NCBI GenBank assembly: GCA_002256145.1
Contig: NKIP01000003.1
Coordinates: forward strand, 62,001 to 126,000
Length of the DNA: 64,000 nucleotides
Reading direction: 5' to 3'
From: Comamonadaceae bacterium PBBC1
GTDB taxonomy: Bacteria; Pseudomonadota; Gammaproteobacteria; Burkholderiales; Burkholderiaceae_C
Part shown: one piece after another, positions 55,184 to 64,000 of the stretch
Layout of the letters: every line of letters begins with the position of its first letter
How positions within the stretch are numbered: position 1 is the first letter of the stretch
Notes under the pieces: generated by a model
Database searches by the model: none
Seen by the model: the letters and a program-made list of their open reading frames with translations, nothing else
Told to the model about the DNA's origin: nothing
Translations under genes and position numbers: made by a program

Positions 55184-56331
55184 GCCGCAGACAAGACTTT
55201 GATGTGGCCATTGTGGGCGGCGGCATTGTCGGGGCCTCCGCTGCCTTGGCTTTGAGGCGACACGGCAAATCGGTTGTGCTCCTTGAGCGGGATGTGTGCG
55301 GATCACGCTCAAGCGGAGTGAACTACGGTGGCGTGCGCCGCCAAGGTCGCTCGCTGGTGCAGCTGCCCCTGTCTCAGCGGGCCCACGAAATCTGGGGGCG
55401 CTTGCCCGCTGTGATCGGGATCGAAGGCGAATACATTCGCTCAGGACATCTGAAGATCGCCCGAACAGAAGCGGACATGGCCTCGCTGCAAGCGTACCGA
55501 GATCAATGCCAAAGCCATGGCCTGGATTTGCAGATCATCGGGGGCGATGCTTTGCGCAAAACCTACCCCTGGCTGGGCGAACGCATCGTGGGCGGTTCTT
55601 TGTGTGCTGAAGATGGTCACGCCAACCCCCGGCTGGTGTCACCTGCTTTTGCCAAGGCCGCGCAAGATGCAGGGGCGGTGATCATGGAGAGAACTTCTTG
55701 TGTGCGCCTGGTTCATGCACCGAGTGGTTTCGAGTTGGACACGGACACGGGGGTTCGCATCGGCAGCACCCATTTGCTCAATTGTGCAGGGGCCTGGGCA
55801 GGGCAAGTGGCCGCCCAATTCAACGAATCCGTGCCCATGGTCTCGGCACACCCGGTCATGGCCGTGACCGAACCCTTGCCCACATTCATGAACCTGAGCC
55901 TGGGGGTCGAAGGCGGTGGCATCTACGCCAGACAAGCACCCAGAGGCAATTGCGTGATCGGTGGCTCGCGTGGTTTTGCGCTGGATGAGCTGCGAGCCAG
56001 TCCCTCACGCGAAGCCATTGGCCTGGTGCTGGCCCGATCGGTTGAATTGCTCCCGCGCTTGCGGCATGCCCATGTGATCCGCACCTGGAGTGGCACAGAA
56101 GGCTATTTGCCAGACCACGAGCCGGTGATCGGCTGGAGCCAGACCACGCCCGGCCTGATTCACGCTTTTGGCTTCGCAGGCGCTGGTTTTCAAACCGGCC
56201 CCGCTGTGGGAGAGGTGTTGGCCGAACTGGTTTGCCACGGCCATTCGTCCACGCCCATCGAGGCTTTTTCCATTGCCCGTTTTTCTGCCCTTCCTTCGTC
56301 CGTCACATCAACCCCAGGAGACTTACCATGA
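55180..56331 (+). CDS. DAO-family FAD oxidoreductase subunit (HcnC/SoxB-like)
   Basis: A 383-residue amine/imino-acid oxidoreductase. FAD binding is shown by VAIVGGGIVGASAALALRRH and the ensuing ERDVCGSRSSGVNYGGVRRQ, with a C-terminal HAFGFAGAGFQTGPAVGEVL. It should hold the catalytic site for oxidising the C-N bond of a secondary amine, opine or D-imino acid. Together with the two preceding genes it forms a three-subunit dehydrogenase, and the ABC importer probably delivers the substrate. Confidence 0.9.
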   Translation: MSRRQDFDVAIVGGGIVGASAALALRRHGKSVVLLERDVCGSRSSGVNYGGVRRQGRSLVQLPLSQRAHEIWGRLPAVIGIEGEYIRSGHLKIARTEADMASLQAYRDQCQSHGLDLQIIGGDALRKTYPWLGERIVGGSLCAEDGHANPRLVSPAFAKAAQDAGAVIMERTSCVRLVHAPSGFELDTDTGVRIGSTHLLNCAGAWAGQVAAQFNESVPMVSAHPVMAVTEPLPTFMNLSLGVEGGGIYARQAPRGNCVIGGSRGFALDELRASPSREAIGLVLARSVELLPRLRHAHVIRTWSGTEGYLPDHEPVIGWSQTTPGLIHAFGFAGAGFQTGPAVGEVLAELVCHGHSSTPIEAFSIARFSALPSSVTSTPGDLP

Positions 56332-57401
56332 CCCCCTTGTTGCGATCCACTCTTTCTGTAAAAACGCCGCTTTGTGCCCTCACTGTTGCACTCGCGGCCT
56401 TGACGCCAAGCTTGTCGCAGGCCCAAACCAAAACTTTGTACATCGGCATGAATGGCGGCGTGATGGAGAAAACCTGGACCAGCCATGTCTTTCCGGCTTT
56501 TGAAAAGGCCAACAACGTGAAGGTGGTGGTGGTGCCTGGCACTTCTTCCGAAATCTTGGCCAAGGCGCAGGCCAACAAAGACAAGCCTCAGATGCATGTG
56601 ATGTTCCTGGACGATGGCGTGATGATCCGTGCGGCCGGCATGGGCCTGTGTGAAAAACTCAAACCCAGCCCGGCCTTGAATGAGATTTTTCCGACCGCTC
56701 GTTTCAAGGATGACATTGCAGCGGGCGTGACCATGGGCATGACCGGGCTGGCTTACAACAAGAAGATGTTTGCTGAAAAAGGCTGGGCCGCCCCCACCTC
56801 TTGGATGGACATGGCCGATCCCAAGTTCAAGGGCAAGGTGGTGTTCCAGTCCATGCCCTCATCGTCCTTTGGTCTGCATGGTTTCTTGATGTTCAACCGC
56901 ATCAAAGGCGGCACCGAGGCCAATGTGGAGCCCGGCTTTGCGGCATGGAAATCATCGATTGGCCCCAATGTGCTGGAGTACATCCCCAGCTCGGCCAAAT
57001 TGGCTGAAATGATCCAGAACGGCGAAGCGGCCATCGCCCCCCTGACCCCCACGAGCGTGGCCACATTGCAGGAAAAAGGCATTGCCGTGGAATACGCTCA
57101 GCCCAAAGAAGGCTCGGTGGTGCTCATGGTGGCCCAGTGTGTGATCGCCAACAACTCTGAGCCGGTTTTGGCACAAAAGCTGGCTGAGCACCTGTTGTCA
57201 GCGTCTGCCCAAGCGGCTGGGCTGGAGCATGGCAATCAAATTCCATCCAACCCCAAAGCAGCTGCTGTGGGCGACGATGCCAAATTGAAGCTCAGGCAAT
57301 TTGCCGATTACATGAAAACAGCGGTGGTGCTTGATTGGGCGCAGATCAACGAAAACCGTCCTGCATGGAATGCGCGTTGGAACCGCAGCATCGAGCGCTG
57401 A
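56328..57401 (+). CDS. Periplasmic solute-binding protein (PotD-like)
   Basis: 357 residues from the ATG at 56328, with a Sec signal peptide ending near LSQAQT. The mature part shows KTLYIGMNGGVMEKTW, the VVVPGTSSEILAKAQAN segment and GLAYNKKMFAEKGW, TSWMDMADPKFKGKV, typical of type II receptors (PotD/FbpA-like). It overlaps the preceding gene by four bases. It is unusual in lying last, after the enzyme genes, rather than next to the ATPase or permeases. It should be the receptor of this importer. Confidence 0.92.
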   Translation: MTPLLRSTLSVKTPLCALTVALAALTPSLSQAQTKTLYIGMNGGVMEKTWTSHVFPAFEKANNVKVVVVPGTSSEILAKAQANKDKPQMHVMFLDDGVMIRAAGMGLCEKLKPSPALNEIFPTARFKDDIAAGVTMGMTGLAYNKKMFAEKGWAAPTSWMDMADPKFKGKVVFQSMPSSSFGLHGFLMFNRIKGGTEANVEPGFAAWKSSIGPNVLEYIPSSAKLAEMIQNGEAAIAPLTPTSVATLQEKGIAVEYAQPKEGSVVLMVAQCVIANNSEPVLAQKLAEHLLSASAQAAGLEHGNQIPSNPKAAAVGDDAKLKLRQFADYMKTAVVLDWAQINENRPAWNARWNRSIER

Positions 57402-57432
57402 TCTCCGAAAAGTCCTGAGTTGAACGTGCCCT

Positions 57433-57471
57433 TCAAAACCACCGCTTGCAGCGGTCCAGGCGGGGTTTTGA
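57433..57471. terminator. Bidirectional terminator between convergent genes
   Basis: TCAAAACC (57433-57440) pairs with GGTTTTGA (57464-57471) over a GC-rich inner hairpin (ACCGC-TTGCA-GCGGT). It lies between the binding-protein gene and the convergent cupin gene. Confidence 0.65.
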
Positions 57472-57488
57472 ATCGTCAAGGACGGCGT

Positions 57489-58025
57489 TCAACGCATGAA
57501 TTGCTTCACATAATCCGCACCCAAACCCACCGCTTCAAAGTGGGCGCGGTACTTCTCGATGCGGGTGAAGACATCGTCGTAGCCCGTGGCGTTGCCTTGG
57601 GTGTCCACGTACATCAAAGCGCCATGCACGGTGAACAGGGTCACCATGTCCTGGCAGTCGTCGGGCACCACCAGGGTATGGGTTTCACCCGGTGGCTCAA
57701 ACACATAGCTGCCTTCTTCGGCCACCCAATCGTGCTCCAGGTACAACCATTTGCCGCGCAACACATGGGCATGCACCATGCCGGAATGCCGGTGGCGTTG
57801 CAGCAGGCCCGAGCGCTTGACTTTGAGCAGGTGCACATAAAAGCCGCCGGACACGTTCAGGTGCAGCGGGCGCGACCAAATGCCCTCGCCCACCGGTGCC
57901 CACAGGCGCTCGTCCTCGGTTTGCACATCGTGCACCACCATGTCGGGGGCCATGCCCCAAGGTTGGGGTTTGGCGTAGGGCACGCGGTCGTCGGAGGCCG
58001 CTGGCGGGGTGTGGGGTGCGTTCAT
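57489..58025 (-). CDS. Cupin dioxygenase (2,4'-dihydroxyacetophenone dioxygenase-like)
   Basis: 178 residues from the ATG at 58025 (MNAPHTPPAAS); an upstream start at 58073 is less likely. The cupin metal site is visible as HRHSGMVHAHVLRG (two His and a following His) and GETHTLVVPDD with the third His. The size and the GYDDVFTRIEKYRAHFEAVG tail resemble the DAD family, which cleaves 2,4'-dihydroxyacetophenone to 4-hydroxybenzoate and formate, although close homologs may use other substrates. It stands alone, convergent with the ABC operon. Confidence 0.75.
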   Translation of the reverse strand: MNAPHTPPAASDDRVPYAKPQPWGMAPDMVVHDVQTEDERLWAPVGEGIWSRPLHLNVSGGFYVHLLKVKRSGLLQRHRHSGMVHAHVLRGKWLYLEHDWVAEEGSYVFEPPGETHTLVVPDDCQDMVTLFTVHGALMYVDTQGNATGYDDVFTRIEKYRAHFEAVGLGADYVKQFMR

Positions 58026-58110
58026 GACAGTGGGGACAAAGAGCTGAAAAGACCAGCTTAAAACGTGACGCACCAGCTGTCAGCGTCTTGCGCGACAGCT
58101 GCGCCAGCCC

Positions 58111-58665
58111 TCAATGCCCCTCAAACGACACCAAGGTGAACAATTTCAGACCGCTGTCCTGGATGCGCTGCGAGCCGCCCAGCTCCGGCAAATCGACAAT
58201 GGCCGCACCTTCAATCACGGTGGCCCCCAGCTTTTCAAGCAGCTTTTTGCCTGCCATCATGGTGCCACCCGTGGCGATCAAGTCGTCGATCAACAGCACG
58301 CGCTGGCCGGGTTTGACGGCATCGGTGTGCAACTCCACCGTGGCGCTGCCGTATTCCAGTTCGTAGGTTTCTTCCACCGTGGTGAAAGGCAGCTTGCCTT
58401 TTTTGCGGATGGGCACAAAACCCAGGCCCAATTCATAGGCCACAACCGAACCCAAAATGAAGCCCCGCGCATCCAGACCCGCCACCACATCGGGCCGCAA
58501 AGCCGGGTGCATGTAGCGGTGTACAAAGGCATCGATCAAGACACGAAACACGCGCGGGTCTTGCAAGAGCGGCGTGATGTCGCGGAACTGCACGCCCGGC
58601 GCGGGCCAGTCGGGCACGGTGCGGATGTGGCTTTTCAAATAGTCGTTGACGTTCAGATCGTCCAT
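58111..58665 (-). CDS. apt: Adenine phosphoribosyltransferase
   Basis: A 184-residue purine salvage enzyme that converts adenine and PRPP to AMP. The PRPP-binding loop is [20 protein letters not shown], with the type I PRTase [19 protein letters not shown] and the N-terminal [19 protein letters not shown]. It lies 5 bases after the Kef-type antiporter gene and is probably co-transcribed with it. Confidence 0.97.
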   Translation of the reverse strand: MDDLNVNDYLKSHIRTVPDWPAPGVQFRDITPLLQDPRVFRVLIDAFVHRYMHPALRPDVVAGLDARGFILGSVVAYELGLGFVPIRKKGKLPFTTVEETYELEYGSATVELHTDAVKPGQRVLLIDDLIATGGTMMAGKKLLEKLGATVIEGAAIVDLPELGGSQRIQDSGLKLFTLVSFEGH

Positions 58666-58670
58666 GTCTT

Positions 58671-60656
58671 TCAGCCTCGCAGGAGTTTTTCTTCGGCCAC
58701 AGCCAGGGTTTGGGACTTGCCGGACAACACCAAGGTGTCACCCGAAAACAGCTCGGTGTTGTCGTTGACTTTTTCAGATTGACCGTTGGCCCGGCGCAGA
58801 TTGACCACACGCACGCCCATGGCGTGAAACGCCAGGTCTTGCACCTGCTTGCCCAACCAGGGCGACGCCAAAGGCAGGCCCACGGTGGTCAACCTTTCGT
58901 GGTCAATTTCGCTCAGGGTGTCGTCGTCCGCGCCATGAAAATAACCGCGCAAGAGGTTGTAGCGGGCATCGCGCTGGTCTTGCACGATGCGGATCACGCG
59001 CCGCATGGGCACACCCACCAGCGCCAGCGCATGGCTGGCCAGCATGAGCGAGCCTTCCAGGGCCTCGGGCACCACCTCGGTGGCCCCGGCGAGTTGCAAC
59101 TTTTCAAGGTCCAAATCGTCCTTGGTGCGCACAATCACTGGCACCTGGGGCGCGTGGCTGTGGCTGTGGTCCAGCACCTTCATGGCGGCTGGCACATCGA
59201 GGTAGGTGATGACCACTGCACTGGCGCGGGCCAAACCGGCGGCCATCAGCGATTGCAAACGCCCGGCATCACCAAACACCACCGAATCGCCCGCCGCTGC
59301 GGCCTGGCGCACCCGATCCGGGTCCAGATCGAGCGCCATGTAGGGGATGTTTTCCTTTTCGAGCATGCGGGCCAGGTTTTGCCCGCAACGTCCGTAGCCA
59401 CAAATGATGACGTGTTTGCTGGTGTTGATCGACTTGCGGGCAATGGTGGTCATTTGCAGCGATTGCTGCAACCACTCGCTGGCCACCACCTTCATGACAA
59501 TGCTGTTGCTGTGCATGATGATGAAGGGTGTAGCCATCATCGACAGCACCATGCTGGCCAGCACCGGGTTGAGCAAGGCCGGTGGAATGATTTGGCTTTG
59601 CGCCCCCAAAGTGAGCAACACAAAGCCAAACTCACCGGCTTGCGCCAGGTACAAGCCGGTGCGCAAAGCCACCCCGTGGGTCGCCCCGGTCATCTTGGCC
59701 AAGGCGGCCACCAACACCAGTTTGAACAACACGGGCAGCGTGGTCAGCACCAGCACCAGAGGCCAGCGGTCCACCACAATGTGCCAGTCCAGCATCATGC
59801 CAATCGTGATGAAAAACAGGCCCAACAAAACGTCGTGAAAAGGCCGAATGTCCAACTCCACCTGGTGCTTGTATTCGGTCTCTGAAATCAGCATGCCGGC
59901 CACAAAAGCCCCCAAGGCCAAGCTCAGGCCGGCCAGCTCAGTGATCCAGGCCAGCCCCAGCGTAACCAGCAACAAATTCAGCACAAACAACTCTTCGCTT
60001 TTACGCCGTGCAACCAAGGTCAGCCACCAGCGCATGACCCGCTGGCCTCCGGTCATCAGCACGGTGATCAAGACCGTGGCTTTGAGCGCGGCCATCAACA
60101 AGGCGGTGAGCATCTCGTCAGCTGGGGCGCTCAGGGCCGGGATCATCACGATCAAGGGCACCACGGCCAAATCTTGAAACAACAACACCCCAACCACCCG
60201 CTTGCCGTGCTCAGACTCCAGCTCCAGCCGGTCAGCGACCAGCTTGATCACGATGGCCGTGCTGCTCATGGCCATGGCGCTGGACAAAGCCAATGCGGTT
60301 TGCCATTCCATCTTCCACAGGGTGGGGGCCAGGGCGGCGACAAACAAGGAAAACACCGTCACGATCACCAGCGTCAGCAAAACCTGCAGCAAACCCAGAC
60401 CAAAGACATGTTTGCGCATGGAGCGCAGTTTGGGCAAGTTGAATTCCAGCCCGATCACGAACATCAAAAACACCACGCCGAATTCCGCCAGGTGTTTGAC
60501 CCCCTCGGAGTTTTGCGCCAATGCCAGCGCGTTGGGGCCAATCAGCACACCCACCGCCAAATAACCCAGCATGGGCGGCAATTTGAGCATGCGGCATCCG
60601 ACCACACCCAACACGGCGGCCAGCAAATACAACAGCGTCAACTCCAAAGCATTCAT
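58671..60656 (-). CDS. Kef/YbaL-type monovalent cation:proton antiporter (CPA2)
   Basis: 661 residues. About twelve membrane spans come first ([50 protein letters not shown]), with [20 protein letters not shown] in the conserved half-helix. Then come a TrkA-N Rossmann domain ([20 protein letters not shown]) and a TrkA-C ligand domain near the end ([15 protein letters not shown]). It resembles YbaL/KefB and exchanges potassium or sodium for protons under ligand control. It is divergent from kdsD, with 81 bases between them. Confidence 0.93.
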   Translation of the reverse strand: MNALELTLLYLLAAVLGVVGCRMLKLPPMLGYLAVGVLIGPNALALAQNSEGVKHLAEFGVVFLMFVIGLEFNLPKLRSMRKHVFGLGLLQVLLTLVIVTVFSLFVAALAPTLWKMEWQTALALSSAMAMSSTAIVIKLVADRLELESEHGKRVVGVLLFQDLAVVPLIVMIPALSAPADEMLTALLMAALKATVLITVLMTGGQRVMRWWLTLVARRKSEELFVLNLLLVTLGLAWITELAGLSLALGAFVAGMLISETEYKHQVELDIRPFHDVLLGLFFITIGMMLDWHIVVDRWPLVLVLTTLPVLFKLVLVAALAKMTGATHGVALRTGLYLAQAGEFGFVLLTLGAQSQIIPPALLNPVLASMVLSMMATPFIIMHSNSIVMKVVASEWLQQSLQMTTIARKSINTSKHVIICGYGRCGQNLARMLEKENIPYMALDLDPDRVRQAAAAGDSVVFGDAGRLQSLMAAGLARASAVVITYLDVPAAMKVLDHSHSHAPQVPVIVRTKDDLDLEKLQLAGATEVVPEALEGSLMLASHALALVGVPMRRVIRIVQDQRDARYNLLRGYFHGADDDTLSEIDHERLTTVGLPLASPWLGKQVQDLAFHAMGVRVVNLRRANGQSEKVNDNTELFSGDTLVLSGKSQTLAVAEEKLLRG

Positions 60657-60737
60657 GATCAGATATTAACAAGGCCTTGTGAACATCCGACGGCGTTGTG
60701 AGTGCAGCCACGCCCCCCGTACCATCAGACCGATAAA

Positions 60738-61724
60738 ATGATCCTCATGCCTGCACACCCACACCAAACGCTCCAATTGGCCCGCGAAACCCTCGACATC
60801 GAGGCCAACGCCCTGCTCAAACTCAAGGAGCGGCTGGACCATCGTTTTGTTGCGGCCGTCGACATGTTGCTCGGCGTGCACGGCCGTGTGGTGGTCACGG
60901 GCATGGGCAAGAGCGGGCACATTGGCCGCAAAATTGCGGCCACTTTGGCCTCGACAGGCACACCGGCCATGTTTGTCCATCCGGCCGAGGCCAGCCACGG
61001 CGACCTGGGCATGATCAAAGTGGTGGATGTGGTGCTGGCCATTTCCAACAGCGGCGAAAGCGATGAACTGGTGGCGATCTTGCCGGTGCTCAAACGCCAA
61101 GGCGTCCCGCTGATCGCCATGACGGGCGGCTTGACCTCTGCTTTGGCCCGGCACGCCGATGTGGTGCTCGATTGCTCTGTGGACAAAGAAGCTTGCCCTT
61201 TGAACCTGGCCCCAACCGCCAGCACCACGGCTCAGCTGGCCATGGGCGACGCACTGGCAGTGGCCCTGCTGGATGCCCGCGGCTTCAAGCCGGAAGACTT
61301 TGCACGCAGCCATCCGGGTGGGTCCTTGGGGCGCAGGCTGCTCACCCATTTGAGCGATGTCATGCGAAAAGGCCAGGACGTGCCTCAGGTCAGCCCGGAT
61401 GCCGAATTCACCACGCTCATGCGTGAAATGAGCAGCAAAGGGCTGGGTGCCACCTCGATCACCGATGCAGAGGGTCGCGTTTTGGGCGTTTTTACCGATG
61501 GTGACTTGCGCCGCCTGATTGAGAAAGGTGTTGACCTGCGAGCCCTCAAGGCCAGCGATGTGATGCATGCCAACCCCCACACCATTGCGCAAAGTGCACT
61601 GGCCGTTGAGGCCGCTGAATTGATGGAACTGCACCGCATCACCAGCATTTTGGTGGTCGATGACCATGGCCGCTTGTGCGGGGCCATCAACTCCAACGAC
61701 CTCATGCGGGCCAAGGTGATCTGA
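60738..61724 (+). CDS. kdsD: Arabinose-5-phosphate isomerase
   Basis: 328 residues from the ATG at 60738; an ATG three codons later (60747, MPAHPHQ) is equally possible. It interconverts ribulose-5-phosphate and arabinose-5-phosphate in Kdo synthesis. The SIS domain carries VVVTGMGKSGHIGRKIAATL and AISNSGESDELVAI. Two CBS domains follow (DVMRKGQDVPQV, DLRRLIEKGVDL, ASDVMHANPHTI). It is followed one base later by kdsC. Confidence 0.95.
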   Translation: MILMPAHPHQTLQLARETLDIEANALLKLKERLDHRFVAAVDMLLGVHGRVVVTGMGKSGHIGRKIAATLASTGTPAMFVHPAEASHGDLGMIKVVDVVLAISNSGESDELVAILPVLKRQGVPLIAMTGGLTSALARHADVVLDCSVDKEACPLNLAPTASTTAQLAMGDALAVALLDARGFKPEDFARSHPGGSLGRRLLTHLSDVMRKGQDVPQVSPDAEFTTLMREMSSKGLGATSITDAEGRVLGVFTDGDLRRLIEKGVDLRALKASDVMHANPHTIAQSALAVEAAELMELHRITSILVVDDHGRLCGAINSNDLMRAKVI

Positions 61725-61725
61725 C

Positions 61726-62304
61726 ATGCAAACCATTGCCCCAGCCTTGAACTACCCGCCCGAGCTGATCTTGCAAGCCCAAGGCGTGCGGGTGGCTTTT
61801 TTTGACATCGACGGCGTGCTGACCGATGGGGGTTTGTATTTTTCTGAACAAGGTGAAACCCTCAAACGTTTCAACACCCTGGATGGCCAGGGCATCAAGC
61901 TTTTGCAAAAAGCAGGCATCACGCCAGTGGTCATCACGGGCCGCGATTCGGCCCCTCTTCGGCTGAGACTGAAAGCGCTGGGCGTTCAACATGCCCGTTT
62001 TGGCACCGAAGACAAACGACCTGCCGCCGAAGCTTTTCTGGCCGAGTTGGGCCTGACTTGGTCACAAGCAGCGGCCATGGGGGACGACTGGCCCGATTTG
62101 CCGGTGATGCAGCGAGCCGCCTTCGCCTGCGCCCCGGCCAATGCCCATGCGCAAGCCAAGGCACTGGCCCACCACGTCACCACCGAACGCGGGGGTGAAG
62201 GTGCAGCTCGCGCGTTTTGTGATCTGCTGCTGGTCGCGGGTGGGCACTACGCCGGTTTGCTGGCCCAAGTCGGGCACCACGACCACCCCGGGGCCTCGGC
62301 ATGA
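61726..62304 (+). CDS. kdsC: Kdo-8-phosphate phosphatase
   Basis: A 192-residue HAD-family phosphatase. The nucleophile motif is FFDIDGVLTDGG (DxDxxxT), then VVITGRDSAPL, and the metal-binding MGDDWPDLPVM. The tetrameric capless type IIIC-like KdsC removes phosphate from Kdo-8-P. It overlaps lptC by four bases. Confidence 0.95.
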   Translation: MQTIAPALNYPPELILQAQGVRVAFFDIDGVLTDGGLYFSEQGETLKRFNTLDGQGIKLLQKAGITPVVITGRDSAPLRLRLKALGVQHARFGTEDKRPAAEAFLAELGLTWSQAAAMGDDWPDLPVMQRAAFACAPANAHAQAKALAHHVTTERGGEGAARAFCDLLLVAGGHYAGLLAQVGHHDHPGASA

Positions 62305-62924
62305 ATGCTTGGGTGCGTTTTCGTCGCAGCCTGGACCGGTTGACACTCTACGTCCCCTTGATCATCATGGCCACTTTGGCCCTGGGCAGTTGGTGGTTGG
62401 TTCGCAGCATGCCCGATCTGCTGCCCGCAGACCCTGACCGGCCTGTGCGCACCGATCCGGATTATCAATTGCAAAATTTCACGGTCAAAAATTTTGATGG
62501 CTCAGGCCAATTGACGCGGCAAATCAGCGGAGAGGCCGCAACGCACTTGCCACAAGCCAATGAGTTGCACATCCAGCGCATTCGCATCTTTGCCCAAAAT
62601 GAGCAGGGCAGCCAATTGAACGCCGAGGCCGACCAAGGCATCTCCAGTGACAACGACAACCGGTTCACCTTGATCGGAAATGTGCGGGCTGTTCGACAAG
62701 CCGATGCACACACTCCTTTAACACGGCTGCAAGGTGAACGATTAACGGCCATTTTGAACGAAGACCGCCTGGTGTCTTCTCTGCCCGTCGTGATCACCCG
62801 CCAACGCGATGTTTTCACCTCTGAAACTTTGGATTTCAATACCCGCTCGGGCCAATACCTGATGCAAGGGCGTGTCAAAGCCACGCTCATGCCCACCGCT
62901 GGAAAGCACACAAGCCCCAAATAA
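62301..62924 (+). CDS. lptC: LPS export protein LptC
   Basis: 207 residues with an N-terminal membrane anchor (LYVPLIIMATLALGSWWLV) and the periplasmic beta-jellyroll DUF1239 domain (DYQLQNFTVKNFDGSGQLTR, then GNVRAVRQAD). LptC links the LptB2FG extractor to LptA. In this group kdsD-kdsC-lptC are usually followed by lptA and lptB. Here a terminator and a convergent gene follow instead, so lptA/lptB must be elsewhere. Confidence 0.9.
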   Translation: MNAWVRFRRSLDRLTLYVPLIIMATLALGSWWLVRSMPDLLPADPDRPVRTDPDYQLQNFTVKNFDGSGQLTRQISGEAATHLPQANELHIQRIRIFAQNEQGSQLNAEADQGISSDNDNRFTLIGNVRAVRQADAHTPLTRLQGERLTAILNEDRLVSSLPVVITRQRDVFTSETLDFNTRSGQYLMQGRVKATLMPTAGKHTSPK

Positions 62925-63044
62925 GCATGGAACACCGCGGGTCTGTGCACACGTTCCAATCCATCGCAGGCAAATCAGATCGTGCAAGTCTGACCCCATG
63001 CAACAAGCCTTCGCGATGAATTGAAGTACTGCTCTGTTCAATTG

Positions 63045-63072
63045 AAAAAGCCCTGCATGGCAGGGCTTTTTT
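63045..63072. terminator. Bidirectional terminator between lptC and the RRM gene
   Basis: AAAAAGCCCTGC-ATG-GCAGGGCTTTTTT, an 8-base GC-rich stem extended by A/T pairs, with T-runs on both strands. It lies between convergent genes. The region 62925-63044 shows no gene. Confidence 0.85.
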
Positions 63073-63113
63073 GATCAAAGGCTGAAGCTTTAGGGGTTCA
63101 GCCTGGCACGGAC

Positions 63114-63692
63114 TCAGTAACCGCCGCCGTAGCCGCCACCGCCTTCACGGCGACCGCCACCCGAGCCTCCGCGAGGACCCGCGCCGTAGGGGCTGCGGAA
63201 TCCGCCACCGCCTTCACGGCCACCGCCTTCACGACCGCCGCCGTAGCCGCCGCCTTCACGACCGCCGCCGTAACCGCCGCCACCTTCACGGCCGCCGCCG
63301 TAACCGCCACCGCCTTCACGGCCACCGCCGTAACCGCCGCCGCCTTCACGGCCGCCACCGAAGCCGCCGCCGCCTTCACGGCGACCACCGCCGTAACCAC
63401 CGCCACCACCAAAACCGCCGCCACCTGTGCGTGGAGGACGTGCTTCCATGGGGCGAGCTTCGTTGACGACCACATTGCGACCGCCGAGGGCTTGGCCGTT
63501 CATGCCATTGATGGCCGCTTGGGCTTCGTTGTCGCTGCCCATTTCCACAAAACCAAAACCCTTGGAACGGCCCGTGTCACGTTCCATCATGACTTTGGCG
63601 CTGGTCACCATGCCAAACTCACCAAAAGCTTGTTCCAGATCAGCGTCTCGAACCGAATATGGCAGGTTGCCAACGTAAAGTTTATTGCCCAT
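63114..63692 (-). CDS. Glycine-rich RRM RNA-binding protein
   Basis: 192 residues. An RRM covers about 1-80, with RNP2 LYVGNLPY and RNP1 KGFGFVEM. The rest, about 105 residues, is a low-complexity tail of GGYGGGREGG-type units in Gly, Arg, Tyr and Glu, encoded by a repetitive tract (63120-63420). Such proteins occur in many beta-proteobacteria and cyanobacteria as cold- or stress-linked RNA chaperones; the tail may drive condensation. The gene is convergent with lptC and preceded by about 180 AT-rich bases without other genes. Confidence 0.93.
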   Translation of the reverse strand: MGNKLYVGNLPYSVRDADLEQAFGEFGMVTSAKVMMERDTGRSKGFGFVEMGSDNEAQAAINGMNGQALGGRNVVVNEARPMEARPPRTGGGGFGGGGGYGGGRREGGGGFGGGREGGGGYGGGREGGGGYGGGREGGGGYGGGREGGGYGGGREGGGREGGGGFRSPYGAGPRGGSGGGRREGGGGYGGGY

Positions 63693-63873
63693 AAAAGGGA
63701 CTCCTCAAAACACAGAAATAAAAGCGATGGAGTTCCGAAAGCGCATTCAACAAGCCTGAAAACCACGGAAGGAAAGCGAAACTGATCTGGTCACCGCAAA
63801 CATTGCCTCACTGTTTTTTTCAGAAAAGCACAATAATTATGCGTCATAAATCCAAAAACTGTGCAATGAAAAT

Positions 63874-63907
63874 CGCCTCATAGCCCGTATTCAGGGGCTT
63901 TGAGGCG
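63874..63907 (-). terminator. Terminator of the gene at the right edge
   Basis: CGCCTCA-T-AGCCC and GGGCT-T-TGAGGCG form a 12-base stem with one internal mismatch, followed on the minus strand by GATTTTC. It begins 14 bases after the stop of the right-edge gene. Confidence 0.7.
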
Positions 63908-63920
63908 CTGTTTTGTGGTT

Positions 63921-64000
63921 TTACCAACTGACCTCACGGTCTGGTGTGGCACTGATTTTGTGAACGCTCAGATCTGCTCCATCGTATTCTTCCTCTTGGC
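63921..64000 (-). CDS. 3' end of a gene cut by the window edge, possibly an ammonium transporter
   Basis: Only the last 25 codons are present; the frame stays open to the right edge. They read EEEYDGADLSVHKISATP and end DREVSW. The acidic EEE followed by an (E/D)GxDLxxH-like stretch recalls the cytoplasmic tail of AmtB-type ammonium transporters (usually EGLDxxxHGE). The evidence is too short to be sure, so it could be another membrane protein. Confidence 0.4.
   Translation of the reverse strand, partial: QEEEYDGADLSVHKISATPDREVSW

Noticed and set aside
63120-63420. Short tandem repeats near the right end, also CRISPR-like at first glance
   Set aside because: They encode the Gly-rich tail of the RRM protein in frame.

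Overview
The window looks like chromosomal DNA of a betaproteobacterium of the Burkholderiales, most likely Comamonadaceae-like. The basis is the gene order dnaA-dnaN-gyrB facing rpmH-rnpA-yidD-yidC-mnmE, the high-GC codon use, the GyrB C-terminus, and the abundance of Bug/TctC-type and Liv-type transport genes. This assignment is inference from recognition; no search was run. A candidate replication origin lies between dnaA and rpmH (about 33.81-34.05 kb) and carries one perfect DnaA box.

Left third (about 0.9-28.3 kb): a dense toxin-antitoxin and defence island. In order it holds an orphan HigA-like antitoxin, a four-gene AbiE operon, and a gene resembling the CRR6 family. Next comes an EcoRII-type restriction-modification operon (C5 methyltransferase, a 91-aa unknown protein, Vsr, EcoRII-like endonuclease). 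Then follow a truncated DUF3427 helicase tail, hipBA, an orphan BrnA-like antitoxin, a directly repeated HigBA plus mobile mystery protein A cassette, a VbhA-Fic pair between the two copies, an AbiEi-like/Fic pair with a broken fic, and a self-inhibited Fic. After these come a second hipBA, a DUF2384-RES pair, a large RelE-like/UvrD-helicase/ankyrin fusion, a tandem REP array, the formaldehyde-detoxification genes frmA and fghA, and an Abi/HEPN protein just beyond the gyrB 3' end. No integrase or transposase is visible.

The most striking pattern is that these cassettes are separated by short degenerate copies of the 3' end of a neighbouring gene. The CRR6-like gene tail recurs once, the DUF3427 tail recurs at four places, and the gyrB tail at three. 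A HigA fragment and REP elements also sit at junctions. This suggests repeated capture of cassettes at gene 3' ends by an agent not encoded here. Many cassettes carry clear autoregulatory operators (perfect or near-perfect inverted repeats), listed individually.

Right half: housekeeping and metabolism. The order is the origin cluster and mnmE; a GntR-controlled catabolic cluster (VOC dioxygenase, FAH hydrolase, MDR oxidoreductase, Bug solute-binding protein, AA_synth protein, desaturase, SDR); a complete branched-chain amino-acid-type ABC transporter (LivG, LivF, a substrate-binding protein, LivH, LivM); and an IclR regulator divergent from a tightly overlapping seven-gene operon. That operon combines a PotABCD-like importer with a three-subunit HcnABC-like amine or imino-acid dehydrogenase. 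The window ends with a cupin dioxygenase, apt with a Kef-type antiporter, kdsD-kdsC-lptC for lipopolysaccharide, a glycine-rich RRM RNA-binding protein, and the 3' end of a further gene at the right edge.
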